From an uncultured Muribaculaceae bacterium (lineage in GTDB: Bacteria > Bacteroidota > Bacteroidia > Bacteroidales > Muribaculaceae), in contig CAMWLY010000004.1 in NCBI GenBank assembly GCA_947175145.1, positions 1 through 60,435 on the forward strand: DNA of 60,435 nt. The letters are read 5' to 3'. The notes under the pieces were generated by a model. That model was not told the origin of the DNA. It was given only the letters and a program-made list of their open reading frames with translations, and did not search any database. Both the position numbers and the translations under genes were made by a program. Below, piece by piece: positions 1 through 8,751 of the stretch (within the stretch, counting starts at the first letter, position 1; each line of letters begins with the position of its first letter).

Positions 1-40
1 ATTTAGACTTCAGACCCTTATATTATTTATTCTTATAACT

Positions 41-1414
41 TTAGAGAGTAAACATCACCTGCATTTGGATGCGGTTGTCATGACCGGACTGGTGATTGAA
101 TGTGTGTCGGTAACCATACAGATATTCTACACCAAACTGCAGATAAGACGACAGATTATAGAACACATTGGCCGCACCATAATAGCCATAGCTGTAATCA
201 TTGACATTTCCCGGCTGCTCAGCCTGAGCGTTGGCGTAAGCTCCGCATTTCCAAACCCTGGCCTGCGATGCCATAGCATTGATCTGCCATTTCGGATTTA
301 TGTTGTAAGTTACTCCGGCAAGCCAACCCATCATGGGAGTAGGAGTCATGTGACCGGCATTTCCATCCTTGGGAGTAAATGAAAGGGGCAGTCCCTGGGT
401 ATCCTGAATATACGCTCCGATACCCTTGCCGTAAGTTGCCTGCAGATAGAAAATCAGAGGTTCCACGGGATTGATGTTACCGCTTAACGAGAGACCCCAG
501 CCCACTGTGGTGCGTCGGCTGTCATTAAGAAGATCCTTATACATGAGCGGACGGATAATTGCACCAAGGCGAACTCTGTTGAGATCGGAAGTACCCCACT
601 GCACATACATCGGTATATCGGGAATCTTCATGCTTACTCCATCGGGATCTACGGTATGAGTTCCACTGCTTACCTTCTGATCCTTGTCATGATTGTGATA
701 ATCTTTACCGCGATATACTCCATTGGAGCTATAATATGTCGGCATATCGAGTCCTGCACCGAAACTGAATCCAGACCATGTGGGAGATACATAACCGATC
801 TCGGTTACAGTTGTTGACACATATCCATTGGGACCCTGCGGATCAATGGTCGGAGGACACACGGACTCATCGACAAAGAGACTGTTTTTCAAACCCGCAG
901 TCAGACCGCGCCATGTGAGATATGCTTTAGACAGCTTGATATGATTATCATTACCAGCTGTTGAAATTTTCAGGTAACCGGTGATCTGATTATCTGTGCC
1001 GCCGAAGCCTACTACCTGCAGGTCCACAGCAGCATTGAGGGCATTGATATAGAAATCGGACTTGTGATCGCGAATACCGGGGGCATAAATGGCTGAGGGC
1101 ACAAAGTTAATCCCTGCATTGGGATTCTTATAAAGATTCGACCCCATGTCAGCACCGATGATAGGATTAATCTGGGCACCTATGGTCATCACAAATTTAT
1201 TATTCTGTGTGTGAATGGCAAAGTGAGGCACCGGGATTTCATTGACATCTTTAGAGCGGTCCTTCTTCAGAATGTTATATACGGTGGTATCTTGCGAAGT
1301 CTTGATGAAAGTAACCTTATTACCGGGATCATTAGGTTTCTCAACTTCAGACTGTGCGATTGCCGGAACTGACATGGCGGCAAGAGCCAAAACAGGAAGA
1401 GTAAATTTATGCAT
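41..1414 (-). CDS. DcaP-like outer-membrane porin
   Basis: This 457-residue protein starts with a clear Sec signal peptide (basic MHK, hydrophobic core, cleavage near AIA-QS at about residue 21). The rest is rich in alternating hydrophobic and aromatic residues typical of a transmembrane beta barrel and ends in a short strand finishing VMFTL. The mature N-terminus (about 60-110) has the 'FVMTIGAQINP' type start seen in DcaP-like trimeric porins, and internal 'YLTWRG' and 'WSGFSFGAGLD' segments resemble barrel strands. It is probably a passive outer-membrane channel; its substrate cannot be read from sequence. It is divergent from etfB across a 317-base gap and I see no strict -7 box for it. 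Family assignment is by resemblance and is moderate. Confidence 0.6.
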   Translation of the reverse strand: MHKFTLPVLALAAMSVPAIAQSEVEKPNDPGNKVTFIKTSQDTTVYNILKKDRSKDVNEIPVPHFAIHTQNNKFVMTIGAQINPIIGADMGSNLYKNPNAGINFVPSAIYAPGIRDHKSDFYINALNAAVDLQVVGFGGTDNQITGYLKISTAGNDNHIKLSKAYLTWRGLTAGLKNSLFVDESVCPPTIDPQGPNGYVSTTVTEIGYVSPTWSGFSFGAGLDMPTYYSSNGVYRGKDYHNHDKDQKVSSGTHTVDPDGVSMKIPDIPMYVQWGTSDLNRVRLGAIIRPLMYKDLLNDSRRTTVGWGLSLSGNINPVEPLIFYLQATYGKGIGAYIQDTQGLPLSFTPKDGNAGHMTPTPMMGWLAGVTYNINPKWQINAMASQARVWKCGAYANAQAEQPGNVNDYSYGYYGAANVFYNLSSYLQFGVEYLYGYRHTFNHQSGHDNRIQMQVMFTL

Positions 1415-1731
1415 CTTATTATGTGTTTAGTTACAATCAATACAGTATAGTGAACAAGATGAAAATCGGGATATTGCTCCTGATTTCTTTTACTTTACAA
1501 CCAAGATGCAGATAAAAAAGTTTTCAAGACAACACAAATAAAATCCGGCAGCCAAGATATTTGCATGACACAAAAAGGATAATTTTGCACATTTCGACAC
1601 ATTTTGGGAAATTTTTACTATCTTTGTCGCGGATTGTGCGCGTACACAAACTAACCTGATTTCACTTTTTGATGAAATTTAAATGTAATTATTTGCGCAC
1701 ACGGCGATTTGAAACCAAACCTTAAAATAAT
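1415..1731. other. Divergent intergenic region, porin / etfB
   Basis: This 317-base AT-rich gap has no plausible gene. It contains two forward TAnnTTTG boxes (1580-1587 and 1619-1626) and a potentially structured RNA leader (1635-1701) in front of etfB. On the reverse strand, for the porin, no exact TAnnTTTG match was found; the nearest is TTTATTTG, complement of 1535-1542. Confidence 0.6.
1619..1626 (+). promoter_or_regulatory. Bacteroidota -7 box for the etf operon
   Basis: TATCTTTG matches the Bacteroidota -7 consensus TAnnTTTG and would place transcription start near 1630, giving a leader of about 100 nt. A second match, TAATTTTG at 1580-1587, could be an alternative start. No well-spaced -33 TTTG is seen for either. 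Confidence 0.5.
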
Positions 1732-2601
1732 ATGAGTTTGAACATCATCGTATTGGCCAAGCAGGTACCTGATACACGCAATGTGGGTAAGGATGCCATG
1801 AAGGAAGATGGCACGATCAATCGTGCGGCACTTCCGGCCATATTCAACCCCGAGGATCTCAACGCGCTTGAACAGGCGTTGAAACTGAAAGAGATGTATC
1901 CCGGCAGCAAAGTTACGGTGCTTACCATGGGACCGGCACGCGCAGCCGAGATAATTCGTGAGGGCATGTATCGTGGTGCCGACGGAGGTATCGTATTGTC
2001 AGACCGTGCGTTTGCCGGCGCCGACACTCTGGCCACTTCATACGCTCTGAGTGCTGCTGTGCGCAAGATTGGCGATTATGACCTGATCATAGGTGGCCGT
2101 CAGGCTATCGACGGTGACACCGCGCAGGTAGGTCCGCAGATTGCCGAGAAGCTCGGTCTGCCTCAGGTGACCTACGCTGAGGATATCATCGATGTCAAAG
2201 ATGGCAAAGCCACCATCAAGCGTCGCATCGAGAGTGGTGTGGAGACAGTTAAGGCTCCGCTGCCGCTGGTAGTGACTGTAAACGGCTCGGCTGCCCCCTG
2301 CCGTCCGCGCAACGCCCGCAATATCCAGAAATACAAATATGCCACAGTGCCTTCAGAGGCTGCTACCGATGAGAAGAAGAAAGCCCTTGCCGAAAAGCGT
2401 CCTTATCTCAACATCGGCGAGTGGACTGCGGCTTACGTTGATGCAGACCTGCAGCAGTGCGGTCTCGCAGGCTCACCCACTAAGGTGAAGCAGATCGAGA
2501 ATGTCGTGTTCAGCGCTAAGGATGCCCGCCGCGTTGAGAACAATGATGCCGAGATCGAAACTCTTATCAAGGAACTTATCGCTAACCACACAATCGGCTA
2601 A
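1732..2601 (+). CDS. etfB: Electron transfer flavoprotein subunit beta
   Basis: This is the small subunit of the ETF heterodimer, which binds AMP and shuttles electrons from flavin dehydrogenases such as acyl-CoA dehydrogenase. The N-terminal 'IIVLAKQVPDTRNV', 'VTVLTMGP' and 'DLIIGGRQAIDGDTAQVGP' (about residues 115-133) are hallmark ETF-beta segments of the adenine-nucleotide alpha-hydrolase fold. At 289 residues it is slightly longer than the usual 250-265, with a short C-terminal extension. It is the first gene of an operon with etfA (3-base gap) and an acyl-CoA dehydrogenase. This arrangement supports an acyl-CoA oxidising or electron-bifurcating role; the direction of electron flow in this anaerobe is inference. 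Confidence 0.95.
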   Translation: MSLNIIVLAKQVPDTRNVGKDAMKEDGTINRAALPAIFNPEDLNALEQALKLKEMYPGSKVTVLTMGPARAAEIIREGMYRGADGGIVLSDRAFAGADTLATSYALSAAVRKIGDYDLIIGGRQAIDGDTAQVGPQIAEKLGLPQVTYAEDIIDVKDGKATIKRRIESGVETVKAPLPLVVTVNGSAAPCRPRNARNIQKYKYATVPSEAATDEKKKALAEKRPYLNIGEWTAAYVDADLQQCGLAGSPTKVKQIENVVFSAKDARRVENNDAEIETLIKELIANHTIG

Positions 2602-2604
2602 GTT

Positions 2605-3636
2605 ATGGCAACTGACAAGCATAATCTGATAGTATACTGCGAATTTGAAGATGGCAAAGTAGCCGATGTGAGCCTGGAGCTTCTTACCAAAGGACGCCAG
2701 CTCGCCGACAAACTCGGCATAAAGCTGGAGGCTATAGTAGCCGGCGACAATCTCAAGGATGTAGAGAAGCAGGTGATGCCCTACGGCGTGGATACTCTAT
2801 ATAAAGTTGAAGACAAGCGTCTCTCACCTTACACCTCGCTTCCTCACAGCTCAATCCTGATTAACCTCTTCAAGGAGAAAGAACCCCGCATTGCATTTAT
2901 GGGTGCCACTTCGATAGGCCGCGACCTCGGTCCGCGCGTATCTTCGGCACTTCACAGCGGTCTGACCGCCGACTGCACTCAGCTTGAGATCGGTGACCAC
3001 AAAGATGCTCGCACAGGTCAGGAATATAAGGATCTGCTGCTGCAGATCCGTCCGGCTTTCGGTGGCAACATCGTGGCAACAATCGTAAACCCCGAATGCC
3101 GCCCGCAAATGGCGACTGTGCGCGAGGGTGTGATGAAAAAAGAGATTTACAACCCCGATCATAAGGGTGAAATCGTAGAACTCAAAGCCGATGACTACAC
3201 CAAGCCTGAAGACTATGTAGTAGAGGTAATAGAGCGCAATGTAGAGAAATCAAAGGTAAACCTCAAGGGATCACCGATTGTAGTAGCCGGTGGCTACGGC
3301 ATGGGCTCTAAGGAAAATTTCGACATGCTCTATGAACTAGCCGATGTGCTCGGCGCTGAAGTCGGCGCAAGCCGCGCGGCTGTCGATGCAGGCTGGGCCG
3401 ATCATGACCGTCAGATTGGTCAGACAGGTGTCACCGTGAGACCCAAACTCTATATAGCTTGCGGCATTTCGGGCCAGATACAGCATATCGCCGGTATGCA
3501 GGAATCATCAATCATTATTTCTATCAATAATGACCCTGATGCTCCTATCAACACTATTGCCGATTATGTAATCACCGGCAATGTGGAAGATGTTGTGCCC
3601 AAACTTATCAAGTACTACAAAAAGAACACGAAATAA
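2605..3636 (+). CDS. etfA: Electron transfer flavoprotein subunit alpha
   Basis: This 343-residue protein is the FAD-binding subunit of ETF. The N-terminal half has the alpha/beta domain shared with EtfB, and the C-terminal half (about 220-340) has the FAD domain with 'VVAGGYGMGSKENF', 'GASRAAVDAGW', 'QIGQTGVTVRPKLYIACG' and 'ISGQIQHIAGM', which bind the FAD. 'NNDPDAPI' followed by 'ADYVITG' completes the family signature. It begins 3 bases after etfB, and its stop codon overlaps the ATG of the acyl-CoA dehydrogenase by one base (TAATG), so the three genes are co-transcribed and probably translationally coupled. Confidence 0.96.
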   Translation: MATDKHNLIVYCEFEDGKVADVSLELLTKGRQLADKLGIKLEAIVAGDNLKDVEKQVMPYGVDTLYKVEDKRLSPYTSLPHSSILINLFKEKEPRIAFMGATSIGRDLGPRVSSALHSGLTADCTQLEIGDHKDARTGQEYKDLLLQIRPAFGGNIVATIVNPECRPQMATVREGVMKKEIYNPDHKGEIVELKADDYTKPEDYVVEVIERNVEKSKVNLKGSPIVVAGGYGMGSKENFDMLYELADVLGAEVGASRAAVDAGWADHDRQIGQTGVTVRPKLYIACGISGQIQHIAGMQESSIIISINNDPDAPINTIADYVITGNVEDVVPKLIKYYKKNTK

Positions 3637-5339
3637 TGGCTAATTTCTATACCGACAACGAGGCCCTGAAGCACTATCTGAACCATCCGATGATGGAAAA
3701 GATTGTGGACCTCAAGGAGCGCGGATTTGCCGATGCCGACAAATATGATTACGCACCTCAGGATTATGCCGACGCTCAAGACAGCTATGACAAGGTGCTT
3801 GAAATCGTAGGTGAAATCTGCGGAGATATTATCGCTGAGAATGCAGAAGAGGTAGACCACACCGGTCCGCGCGTGGAAAACAACCGCGTGATCTATGCCG
3901 AAGGCACCGCACGCAATCTCGATGCCTGCCGCAAGGCCGGGCTTATGGGCATGTCGATGCCCCGCCGTCTGGGTGGACTCAATTTCCCGATTACCCCCTA
4001 TATCATGGCAGCCGATATCGTGAGCCGTGCCGATGCCGGTTTCGAAAACCTCTGGGGTCTGCAGGATTGCGCTGAAACACTCTATGAATTCGGCGACGAG
4101 GAACAGAAACAGAAGTATATCCCCCGCGTATGCGCCGGCGAAACCATGTCGATGGACCTCACCGAACCTGATGCAGGCTCTGACCTGCAGTCCGTAATGC
4201 TCAAAGCCACTCAGAAAGAAGATGGCTCATGGGTGCTCAACGGTGTGAAACGCTTCATCACCAATGGTGACTCCGATATTCACTTAGTGCTCGCCCGCTC
4301 CGAAGAGGGCACAAAAGATGGCCGCGGTCTCTCGATGTTTGTATATGACAAGCGCAACGGTGGTGTCAATGTGCGCCGCATCGAAAACAAAATGGGTATC
4401 AAGGGGAGCCCCACATGCGAACTGACATATAAAGATGCCCCCGCCGAACTGGTCGGTTCTCGTAAACTCGGTCTTATCAAGTATGTGATGGCCCTCATGA
4501 ATGGCGCCCGCCTCGGCATAGCCGCCCAGAGCGTCGGTTTGAGCGAAGCCGCATATCGCGAGGCATTGGCCTACGCCAAAGAGCGCACACAGTTTGGCAA
4601 AGCTATCATCAACTTCCCGGCTGTGGCCGAGATTCTGGCAGTGATGAAAGCGAAGCTCTACGCATCGCGCGCATTACTCTATGCCTGCTCACGCTTTGTA
4701 GACATCTATAAAGCTTACGATGACATCGCCAAAGAGCGCAAGCTCACCATCGAGGAGAAGAAAGAGGCTAAGGAATATTCACGTCTTGCCGATGCCTTCA
4801 CACCGCTGGCCAAGGGCATGACATCAGAATTCTGCAATCAGAATGCCTACGATGCAATTCAGATTCATGGAGGTTCAGGCTTCATGAAGGATTATGCTTG
4901 TGAGCGCATCTATCGCGATGCCCGCATCACATCTATCTATGAAGGCACCACCCAGCTGCAGGTAGTAGCTGCTATCCGCCACGTCACCACAGGCACCTAT
5001 CTTAACTGGATCAAGGCAGAACTCACCAAGGAGTGCAAAGCCGCTGACCAGGAGACAAAAGCCACACTCGAATGGATGGCGCAGCAACTTGAAGCATGCA
5101 CTCAGTCAGTGATGGGAATCGAAAGCAGCGAATATCATGACTTCATGGCTCGCCGCCTGGTGGAGATCGCCGGTTACACCGTGATGGGTCTTCTTCTTCT
5201 TGATGACACCACACGCAATGATGATTTCCGTCAGCCTATGCGCGTGTTTGTGAAACTCGGTCAGGCTGAAGTAGCAAAACATGCTGATTTCATAGCGAAC
5301 TTCCGCCCCGAGCAAATCGAGGAATATTTGCACAATTGA
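3636..5339 (+). CDS. Acyl-CoA dehydrogenase
   Basis: A 567-residue flavoprotein of the acyl-CoA dehydrogenase family that oxidises an acyl-CoA to the 2-enoyl-CoA and passes electrons to the ETF encoded just upstream. Seen in the sequence are the middle-domain flavin motif 'MDLTEPDAGSDLQSV' (about 173-187), 'KRFITNG' (205-211), 'ERTQFGKAI' (about 316-324), and the C-terminal 'SIYEGTTQLQ' with the presumed catalytic Glu at residue 436. It is longer than the roughly 380-residue short/medium-chain enzymes, with a helical C-terminal extension of about 120 residues, as in longer bacterial members. Chain-length specificity cannot be determined. Its start overlaps the etfA stop. Confidence 0.93.
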   Translation: MANFYTDNEALKHYLNHPMMEKIVDLKERGFADADKYDYAPQDYADAQDSYDKVLEIVGEICGDIIAENAEEVDHTGPRVENNRVIYAEGTARNLDACRKAGLMGMSMPRRLGGLNFPITPYIMAADIVSRADAGFENLWGLQDCAETLYEFGDEEQKQKYIPRVCAGETMSMDLTEPDAGSDLQSVMLKATQKEDGSWVLNGVKRFITNGDSDIHLVLARSEEGTKDGRGLSMFVYDKRNGGVNVRRIENKMGIKGSPTCELTYKDAPAELVGSRKLGLIKYVMALMNGARLGIAAQSVGLSEAAYREALAYAKERTQFGKAIINFPAVAEILAVMKAKLYASRALLYACSRFVDIYKAYDDIAKERKLTIEEKKEAKEYSRLADAFTPLAKGMTSEFCNQNAYDAIQIHGGSGFMKDYACERIYRDARITSIYEGTTQLQVVAAIRHVTTGTYLNWIKAELTKECKAADQETKATLEWMAQQLEACTQSVMGIESSEYHDFMARRLVEIAGYTVMGLLLLDDTTRNDDFRQPMRVFVKLGQAEVAKHADFIANFRPEQIEEYLHN

Positions 5340-5358
5340 TAAAAATATATTAATTTTG
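5327..5358 (+). promoter_or_regulatory. Promoter of rpsF-rpsR-rplI
   Basis: TTTG at 5327-5330 and TAATTTTG at 5351-5358 are separated by 20 bases, an exact match to the Bacteroidota -33/-7 arrangement. The -33 element lies inside the last codons of the acyl-CoA dehydrogenase gene. Predicted transcription starts at about 5362-5365, at the foot of the leader hairpin. Confidence 0.8.
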
Positions 5359-5362
5359 CACC

Positions 5363-5406
5363 GCAATCGAGCGGGGTGTCCGGTCGGGCATCCCGCTTTT
5401 GATTGC
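5363..5406 (+). promoter_or_regulatory. rpsF leader, S6:S18-binding RNA motif
   Basis: The leader folds as a long hairpin. An outer stem pairs GCAATC (5363-5368) with GATTGC (5401-5406). An inner stem pairs 5370-5378 with 5389-5397 (one G-U pair). The 10-base loop at 5379-5388 contains CCG at 5380-5382. Known work on bacterial rpsF leaders describes a stem-loop with an exposed CCG that mimics the 16S rRNA site and binds the S6:S18 complex for feedback repression. Position, shape and CCG agree with that motif, and both rpsF and rpsR lie just downstream. A covariance-model match was not run. Confidence 0.75.
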
Positions 5407-5437
5407 AGAAAAATCAAATAATCAACACATTCAAGTT

Positions 5438-5827
5438 ATGAATCGTTACGAAACCGTTTTCATTTTGACTCCCGTTTTGTCTGACGATCAGATGAAGGAA
5501 GCGGTAGAAAAATTCAAGGATGTGCTCAAGCAGAACGATGCAGTGCTCGTAAATGAGGAGCTCTGGGGTCTTAAGAAGCTTGCATATCCCATTCAGAAGA
5601 AATCGACAGGCTTCTACTGCCTGTTTGAGTTCGAGGCAGATCCCTCGATTGTGAAGCGTCTTGAGATAGCATTCCGTCGCGATGAGCGCGTGATTCGCTT
5701 CCTGACCTTCCGTCTTGACAAGTATGCGGCTGAATATGCAGAGAAGCGTCGCCGTCTGAGAGCTGAGAAATCGCAGGAGAAACCCGCTGAGGCTCCGGCC
5801 GAGGCCACAGAAACAAAGGAGGCATAA
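5438..5827 (+). CDS. rpsF: Ribosomal protein S6
   Basis: A 129-residue S6 protein of the 30S platform, which binds with S18 to the central domain of 16S rRNA. The start chosen is the ATG at 5438, giving [12 protein letters not shown], the standard S6 N-terminus; an in-frame upstream start at 5399 would run into the leader hairpin and is rejected. '[19 protein letters not shown]' and '[22 protein letters not shown]' are typical. The C-terminus has an Ala/Glu/Pro-rich disordered tail ([16 protein letters not shown]). It is the first gene of rpsF-rpsR-rplI and is probably feedback regulated through its leader. Confidence 0.97.
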   Translation: MNRYETVFILTPVLSDDQMKEAVEKFKDVLKQNDAVLVNEELWGLKKLAYPIQKKSTGFYCLFEFEADPSIVKRLEIAFRRDERVIRFLTFRLDKYAAEYAEKRRRLRAEKSQEKPAEAPAEATETKEA

Positions 5828-5830
5828 GAC

Positions 5831-6097
5831 ATGGCAGCAAACAATGAAATTCGTTACCTCACTCCCCTGAGCGTAGACACAAAGAAGAAGAAATACTGCC
5901 GTTTCAAACGCAGCGGTATCAAATATATCGACTACAAGGATCCTGAGTTCCTCAAGAAGTTCCTCAACGAGCAGGGCAAGATTCTGCCCCGCCGTATCAC
6001 CGGCACTTCACTGAAGTTCCAGCGTCGTGTGGCACAGGCTGTAAAGCGCGCTCGTCATCTTGCGCTTCTTCCCTACGTAACCGACCTCATGAAGTAA
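5831..6097 (+). CDS. rpsR: Ribosomal protein S18
   Basis: An 88-residue S18 protein that pairs with S6 on the 30S platform. The basic '[19 protein letters not shown]' and the conserved '[20 protein letters not shown]' (about residues 50-70) followed by '[12 protein letters not shown]' are diagnostic. It begins 3 bases after the rpsF stop, so the two partners of the S6:S18 complex are made together. One Cys is retained in the 'YCRF' segment; this is not a full zinc-binding CxxC arrangement. Confidence 0.97.
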   Translation: MAANNEIRYLTPLSVDTKKKKYCRFKRSGIKYIDYKDPEFLKKFLNEQGKILPRRITGTSLKFQRRVAQAVKRARHLALLPYVTDLMK

Positions 6098-6120
6098 TCA
6101 CTCCTTAAAACACAAAGAAA

Positions 6121-6573
6121 ATGAAAGTAATTCTGAAGGAAAATATTCCCAGCTTGGGTTATAAGGATGATGTAGTTGAGGTAAAAAGCGGATATGGTCG
6201 CAACTACCTCATTCCTCAGGGTCTGGCAATCATCGCATCTGACGCTGCCCTGAAGCGTCTGGCCGAAGACCAGAAACAGCGCGCTCACAAAATCGAGAAG
6301 ATTCACGCTGAAGCTGAAGCTGCTGCCGCAGCTCTGGCTGATGTTAAAGTAACTATCGAGGCTAAAGCCGCTCAAAACGGCCACATCTATGGTAGCGTAA
6401 ACGCTGCTAAGGTTGCCGAGGAGCTCGCTAAAATCGGCCACGAAGTGGATCGCAAAATCATCGACATGGAAATCATCAAGACTCTTGGTGAGCACAAGGC
6501 AATCGTTCGCTTCCTGCGCGATGTAAATGCAGAAATCATCGTGGAAGTTATCGCTGAAGCAGAAGACAAATAA
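6121..6573 (+). CDS. rplI: Ribosomal protein L9
   Basis: A 150-residue L9 protein of the 50S subunit, which binds near the L1 stalk. The N-terminal domain carries the family signature 'GYKDDVVEVKSGYGRNYLIP' (about residues 18-37), followed by the long connecting helix rich in Ala, Glu and Lys (about 45-75) and a C-terminal rRNA-binding domain ending near 'VIAEAEDK'. It is the last gene of the rpsF operon, 23 bases after rpsR and 30 bases before a strong terminator. Confidence 0.97.
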   Translation: MKVILKENIPSLGYKDDVVEVKSGYGRNYLIPQGLAIIASDAALKRLAEDQKQRAHKIEKIHAEAEAAAAALADVKVTIEAKAAQNGHIYGSVNAAKVAEELAKIGHEVDRKIIDMEIIKTLGEHKAIVRFLRDVNAEIIVEVIAEAEDK

Positions 6574-6603
6574 GCTACCCGATAACAATTCACAACTCTA
6601 ATA

Positions 6604-6646
6604 CTAAGGGGCTGAGTCATAATTTTCATTTGACTCAGCCCCTTAG
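6604..6646. terminator. Bidirectional terminator after rplI
   Basis: A perfect 16-bp inverted repeat: the left arm at 6604-6619 (CTAAGGGGCTGAGTCA) pairs with 6631-6646 around an 11-base AT-rich loop. It closes the ribosomal protein operon and isolates it from dnaN. There is only a short T-rich tail, so release efficiency is inferred from the stem. Confidence 0.85.
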
Positions 6647-6750
6647 TTGTGTATGATCAAGTCCATTATCGCTAAATATATCCCACACCCTTACCGAATT
6701 ACACCGGGCAAAGCAATAACTATCGCACTATCAGATGATAACGTAAAATA

Positions 6751-6781
6751 TTGCACTATCCAAAAAAATTGACTATATTTG
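6751..6781 (+). promoter_or_regulatory. Promoter of dnaN operon
   Basis: TTG at 6751-6753, 20 bases, then TATATTTG at 6774-6781, matching the Bacteroidota -33/-7 pattern. Transcription would start near 6787, leaving a leader of about 25 nt before the dnaN ATG. Confidence 0.75.
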
Positions 6782-6812
6782 CCCTTAAGAATATCCTAAA
6801 GAACAGAGAGCC

Positions 6813-7934
6813 ATGAAATTTAATGTGGACGGCAAGTCATTCAATCAGCAGCTTCAGGCTGTTAGTAAGGTCATCAACGCAAAAAACACCCTCAATATAC
6901 TTGAAAACTTTCTGATTCGTCTTGACGGCGAGCAGATAACCATCACCGGCAGCGATTCTGAAAACAAACTGACAGTGGTACTGCCTGTGCTTAATTCAGA
7001 GGGGGAAGGGGCAATAGCCGTACCCGCCAAGAGGCTGCTCGAAATCACCAAAGAGATTGACAACCAGCCTTTGGAAATTACCGTAAATGAATCCACTTTT
7101 GAGATCGAGCTTAAATTTCTCAACGGACATTTCAACTTCATGGGAGTAGATGCTGCGGACTATCCGCTCGGCCGTTCGCTTGATGCCGACGCGCAGGTAC
7201 TGGAGCTTCCCTCGCACATGGTAAGCAGAGGTATCGAAAACACTCTCTTTGCCGTTAGCTCGGAAATGAGCCGCCCTGTCATGACCGGTATCTTCTGGGA
7301 TATCCACCCCAACGATGTGACATTTGTCAGCTCCGACACTCATAAATTGGTAAGATATATCAATAGTGAGAAGGCACCTGAAATCGAAGCATCATTTATT
7401 CTGCCCGCAAAAACAGCTTCTATCATCAAGTCACTCCTGAGCAAAGATGACGCTGAGGTTAGAATCTCGTTTGACCGCAAAGGCGGTACTTTCGAATTCG
7501 GAGACTATACTCTTTACTCTGTCTTTCTCAACGGCACATATCCCAACTATAACCGGGTTATCCCTCAAGACAATCCGTTTGTAATCACCGCCGACAGAGT
7601 TTCGCTCATCAACTCGATGCGCCGAGTGAACCTCTTCGCTCCCAAATCATCTAATCTGGTGGTATTGGATCTCAAACCGGGCGCAGTGACAGTCAAGGCT
7701 CAGGATCTGGACTATGGCACATCTGCCGAAGAACACCTGGTCTGCGAATATGAAGGGAACAATATGGTTGTAGGATTCAATGGTGTATTCATGGTTGAAA
7801 TCCTCACCAACATGAATTGTGACACCGTGACACTCCGCATGTCAGACCCGGCACGCCCCTGTCTATATGAAGCACTCGAGAAGCAGGAAGGTGAGAGCCT
7901 TGTGACAATTCAGATGCCAATGCAGGTTATATAA
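6813..7934 (+). CDS. dnaN: DNA polymerase III sliding clamp (beta)
   Basis: This 373-residue protein is the ring-shaped processivity clamp of the replicative polymerase. It has the normal length for a three-domain clamp, begins with 'MKFNVDGKSFNQQLQAVSKV', and keeps 'SSDTHKLVRY' in the second domain and 'QMPMQVI' at the C-terminus, where clamps normally end in a 'PMR(L/V)' type strand. No dnaA or oriC features are nearby; dnaN here heads an operon with an exonuclease, coaBC, DUF4835, recN and rlmB. Confidence 0.96.
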   Translation: MKFNVDGKSFNQQLQAVSKVINAKNTLNILENFLIRLDGEQITITGSDSENKLTVVLPVLNSEGEGAIAVPAKRLLEITKEIDNQPLEITVNESTFEIELKFLNGHFNFMGVDAADYPLGRSLDADAQVLELPSHMVSRGIENTLFAVSSEMSRPVMTGIFWDIHPNDVTFVSSDTHKLVRYINSEKAPEIEASFILPAKTASIIKSLLSKDDAEVRISFDRKGGTFEFGDYTLYSVFLNGTYPNYNRVIPQDNPFVITADRVSLINSMRRVNLFAPKSSNLVVLDLKPGAVTVKAQDLDYGTSAEEHLVCEYEGNNMVVGFNGVFMVEILTNMNCDTVTLRMSDPARPCLYEALEKQEGESLVTIQMPMQVI

Positions 7935-7974
7935 TCAAAAAAATCGGGAACAAGCTGCCACAATCAAATTTAAT

Positions 7975-8751
7975 ATGAAACTCAATCTCGAAAGGCCATT
8001 AGTATTTTTTGATCTGGAGACCACCGGCATCAGCACTACCAATGACCGTATAATCGAAATCAGCTGGATAAAGGTTTACCCCGATGGCCACGAGGATTCG
8101 GAGACTTTGCGGATCAACCCCAGTATGCCGATTCCTCCGGCAAGCACTGCGGTGCATCATATCACTGATGCAGATGTGGCCGATGCGCCGAAATTCTCCG
8201 AAGTCGCCGGGCATCTCTATGACACATTTGATGATTCGGATCTGGCCGGTTATAACAGCAACAAGTTTGATGTGCCGATGCTGATTGAGGAATTCAGTCG
8301 CGCCGGTCTCAACTTCCGTGTATATGGGCGTAAATTTATCGATGTGCAGAATATCTTCCACAAGATGGAACCCCGCACTCTGGTCGGCGCATACAAATTT
8401 TACTGTGGTAAAGACCTGACACAGGCACACTCGGCAAATGCCGATACACGCGCTACCTACGAAGTGCTTCTCAGTCAACTTGAGCGATATGACAATCTGA
8501 GCAATGATGTGGCATCTCTCGCCGAATTTTCACGCAGTGGCCGCGCCGTGGATCTGGCAGGTCGCATAGTGCTCAATGATGCCGGAGAACCCACCTTTAA
8601 CTTCGGAAAGCATAAGGGTAAAAAAGTTAAGGATGTGTTTCGGACCGAACGCTCATTCTATAGCTGGATGATGCAAGCTGATTTTACAAAGAATACCAAA
8701 GATGTAATAACCTCAATATATTTCGAGGTATATCCCCCTTCCTCTAAATAA
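7975..8751 (+). CDS. DEDDh 3'-5' exonuclease (PolC epsilon-like)
   Basis: This 258-residue protein has the RNase T/DNA polymerase III epsilon fold. Exo I is 'FFDLETTG' (Asp13, Glu15), Exo II includes '[13 protein letters not shown]' with the metal-binding Asp, and Exo III is '[15 protein letters not shown]' with the His-x4-Asp of DEDDh enzymes. The C-terminal 60 residues ('[14 protein letters not shown]' onward) form the small added domain common in Bacteroidota homologues. It sits directly after the clamp gene dnaN, consistent with proofreading or repair. It may be the stand-alone epsilon subunit, but no dnaE is present to prove it. Its stop overlaps the coaBC start by one base. Confidence 0.87.
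   Translation: MKLNLERPLVFFDLETTGISTTNDRIIEISWIKVYPDGHEDSETLRINPSMPIPPASTAVHHITDADVADAPKFSEVAGHLYDTFDDSDLAGYNSNKFDVPMLIEEFSRAGLNFRVYGRKFIDVQNIFHKMEPRTLVGAYKFYCGKDLTQAHSANADTRATYEVLLSQLERYDNLSNDVASLAEFSRSGRAVDLAGRIVLNDAGEPTFNFGKHKGKKVKDVFRTERSFYSWMMQADFTKNTKDVITSIYFEVYPPSSK

Noticed and set aside
5370-5400. GC-rich hairpin followed by TTTT as an intrinsic terminator of the acyl-CoA dehydrogenase operon
   Set aside because: It lies downstream of a perfect promoter, has a CCG loop and an additional outer stem, and precedes rpsF-rpsR. A regulatory leader explains it better, though partial termination of upstream transcripts is not excluded.
6073-6588. 171-codon frame antisense to rplI
   Set aside because: It mirrors rplI codon pattern and has no independent support.
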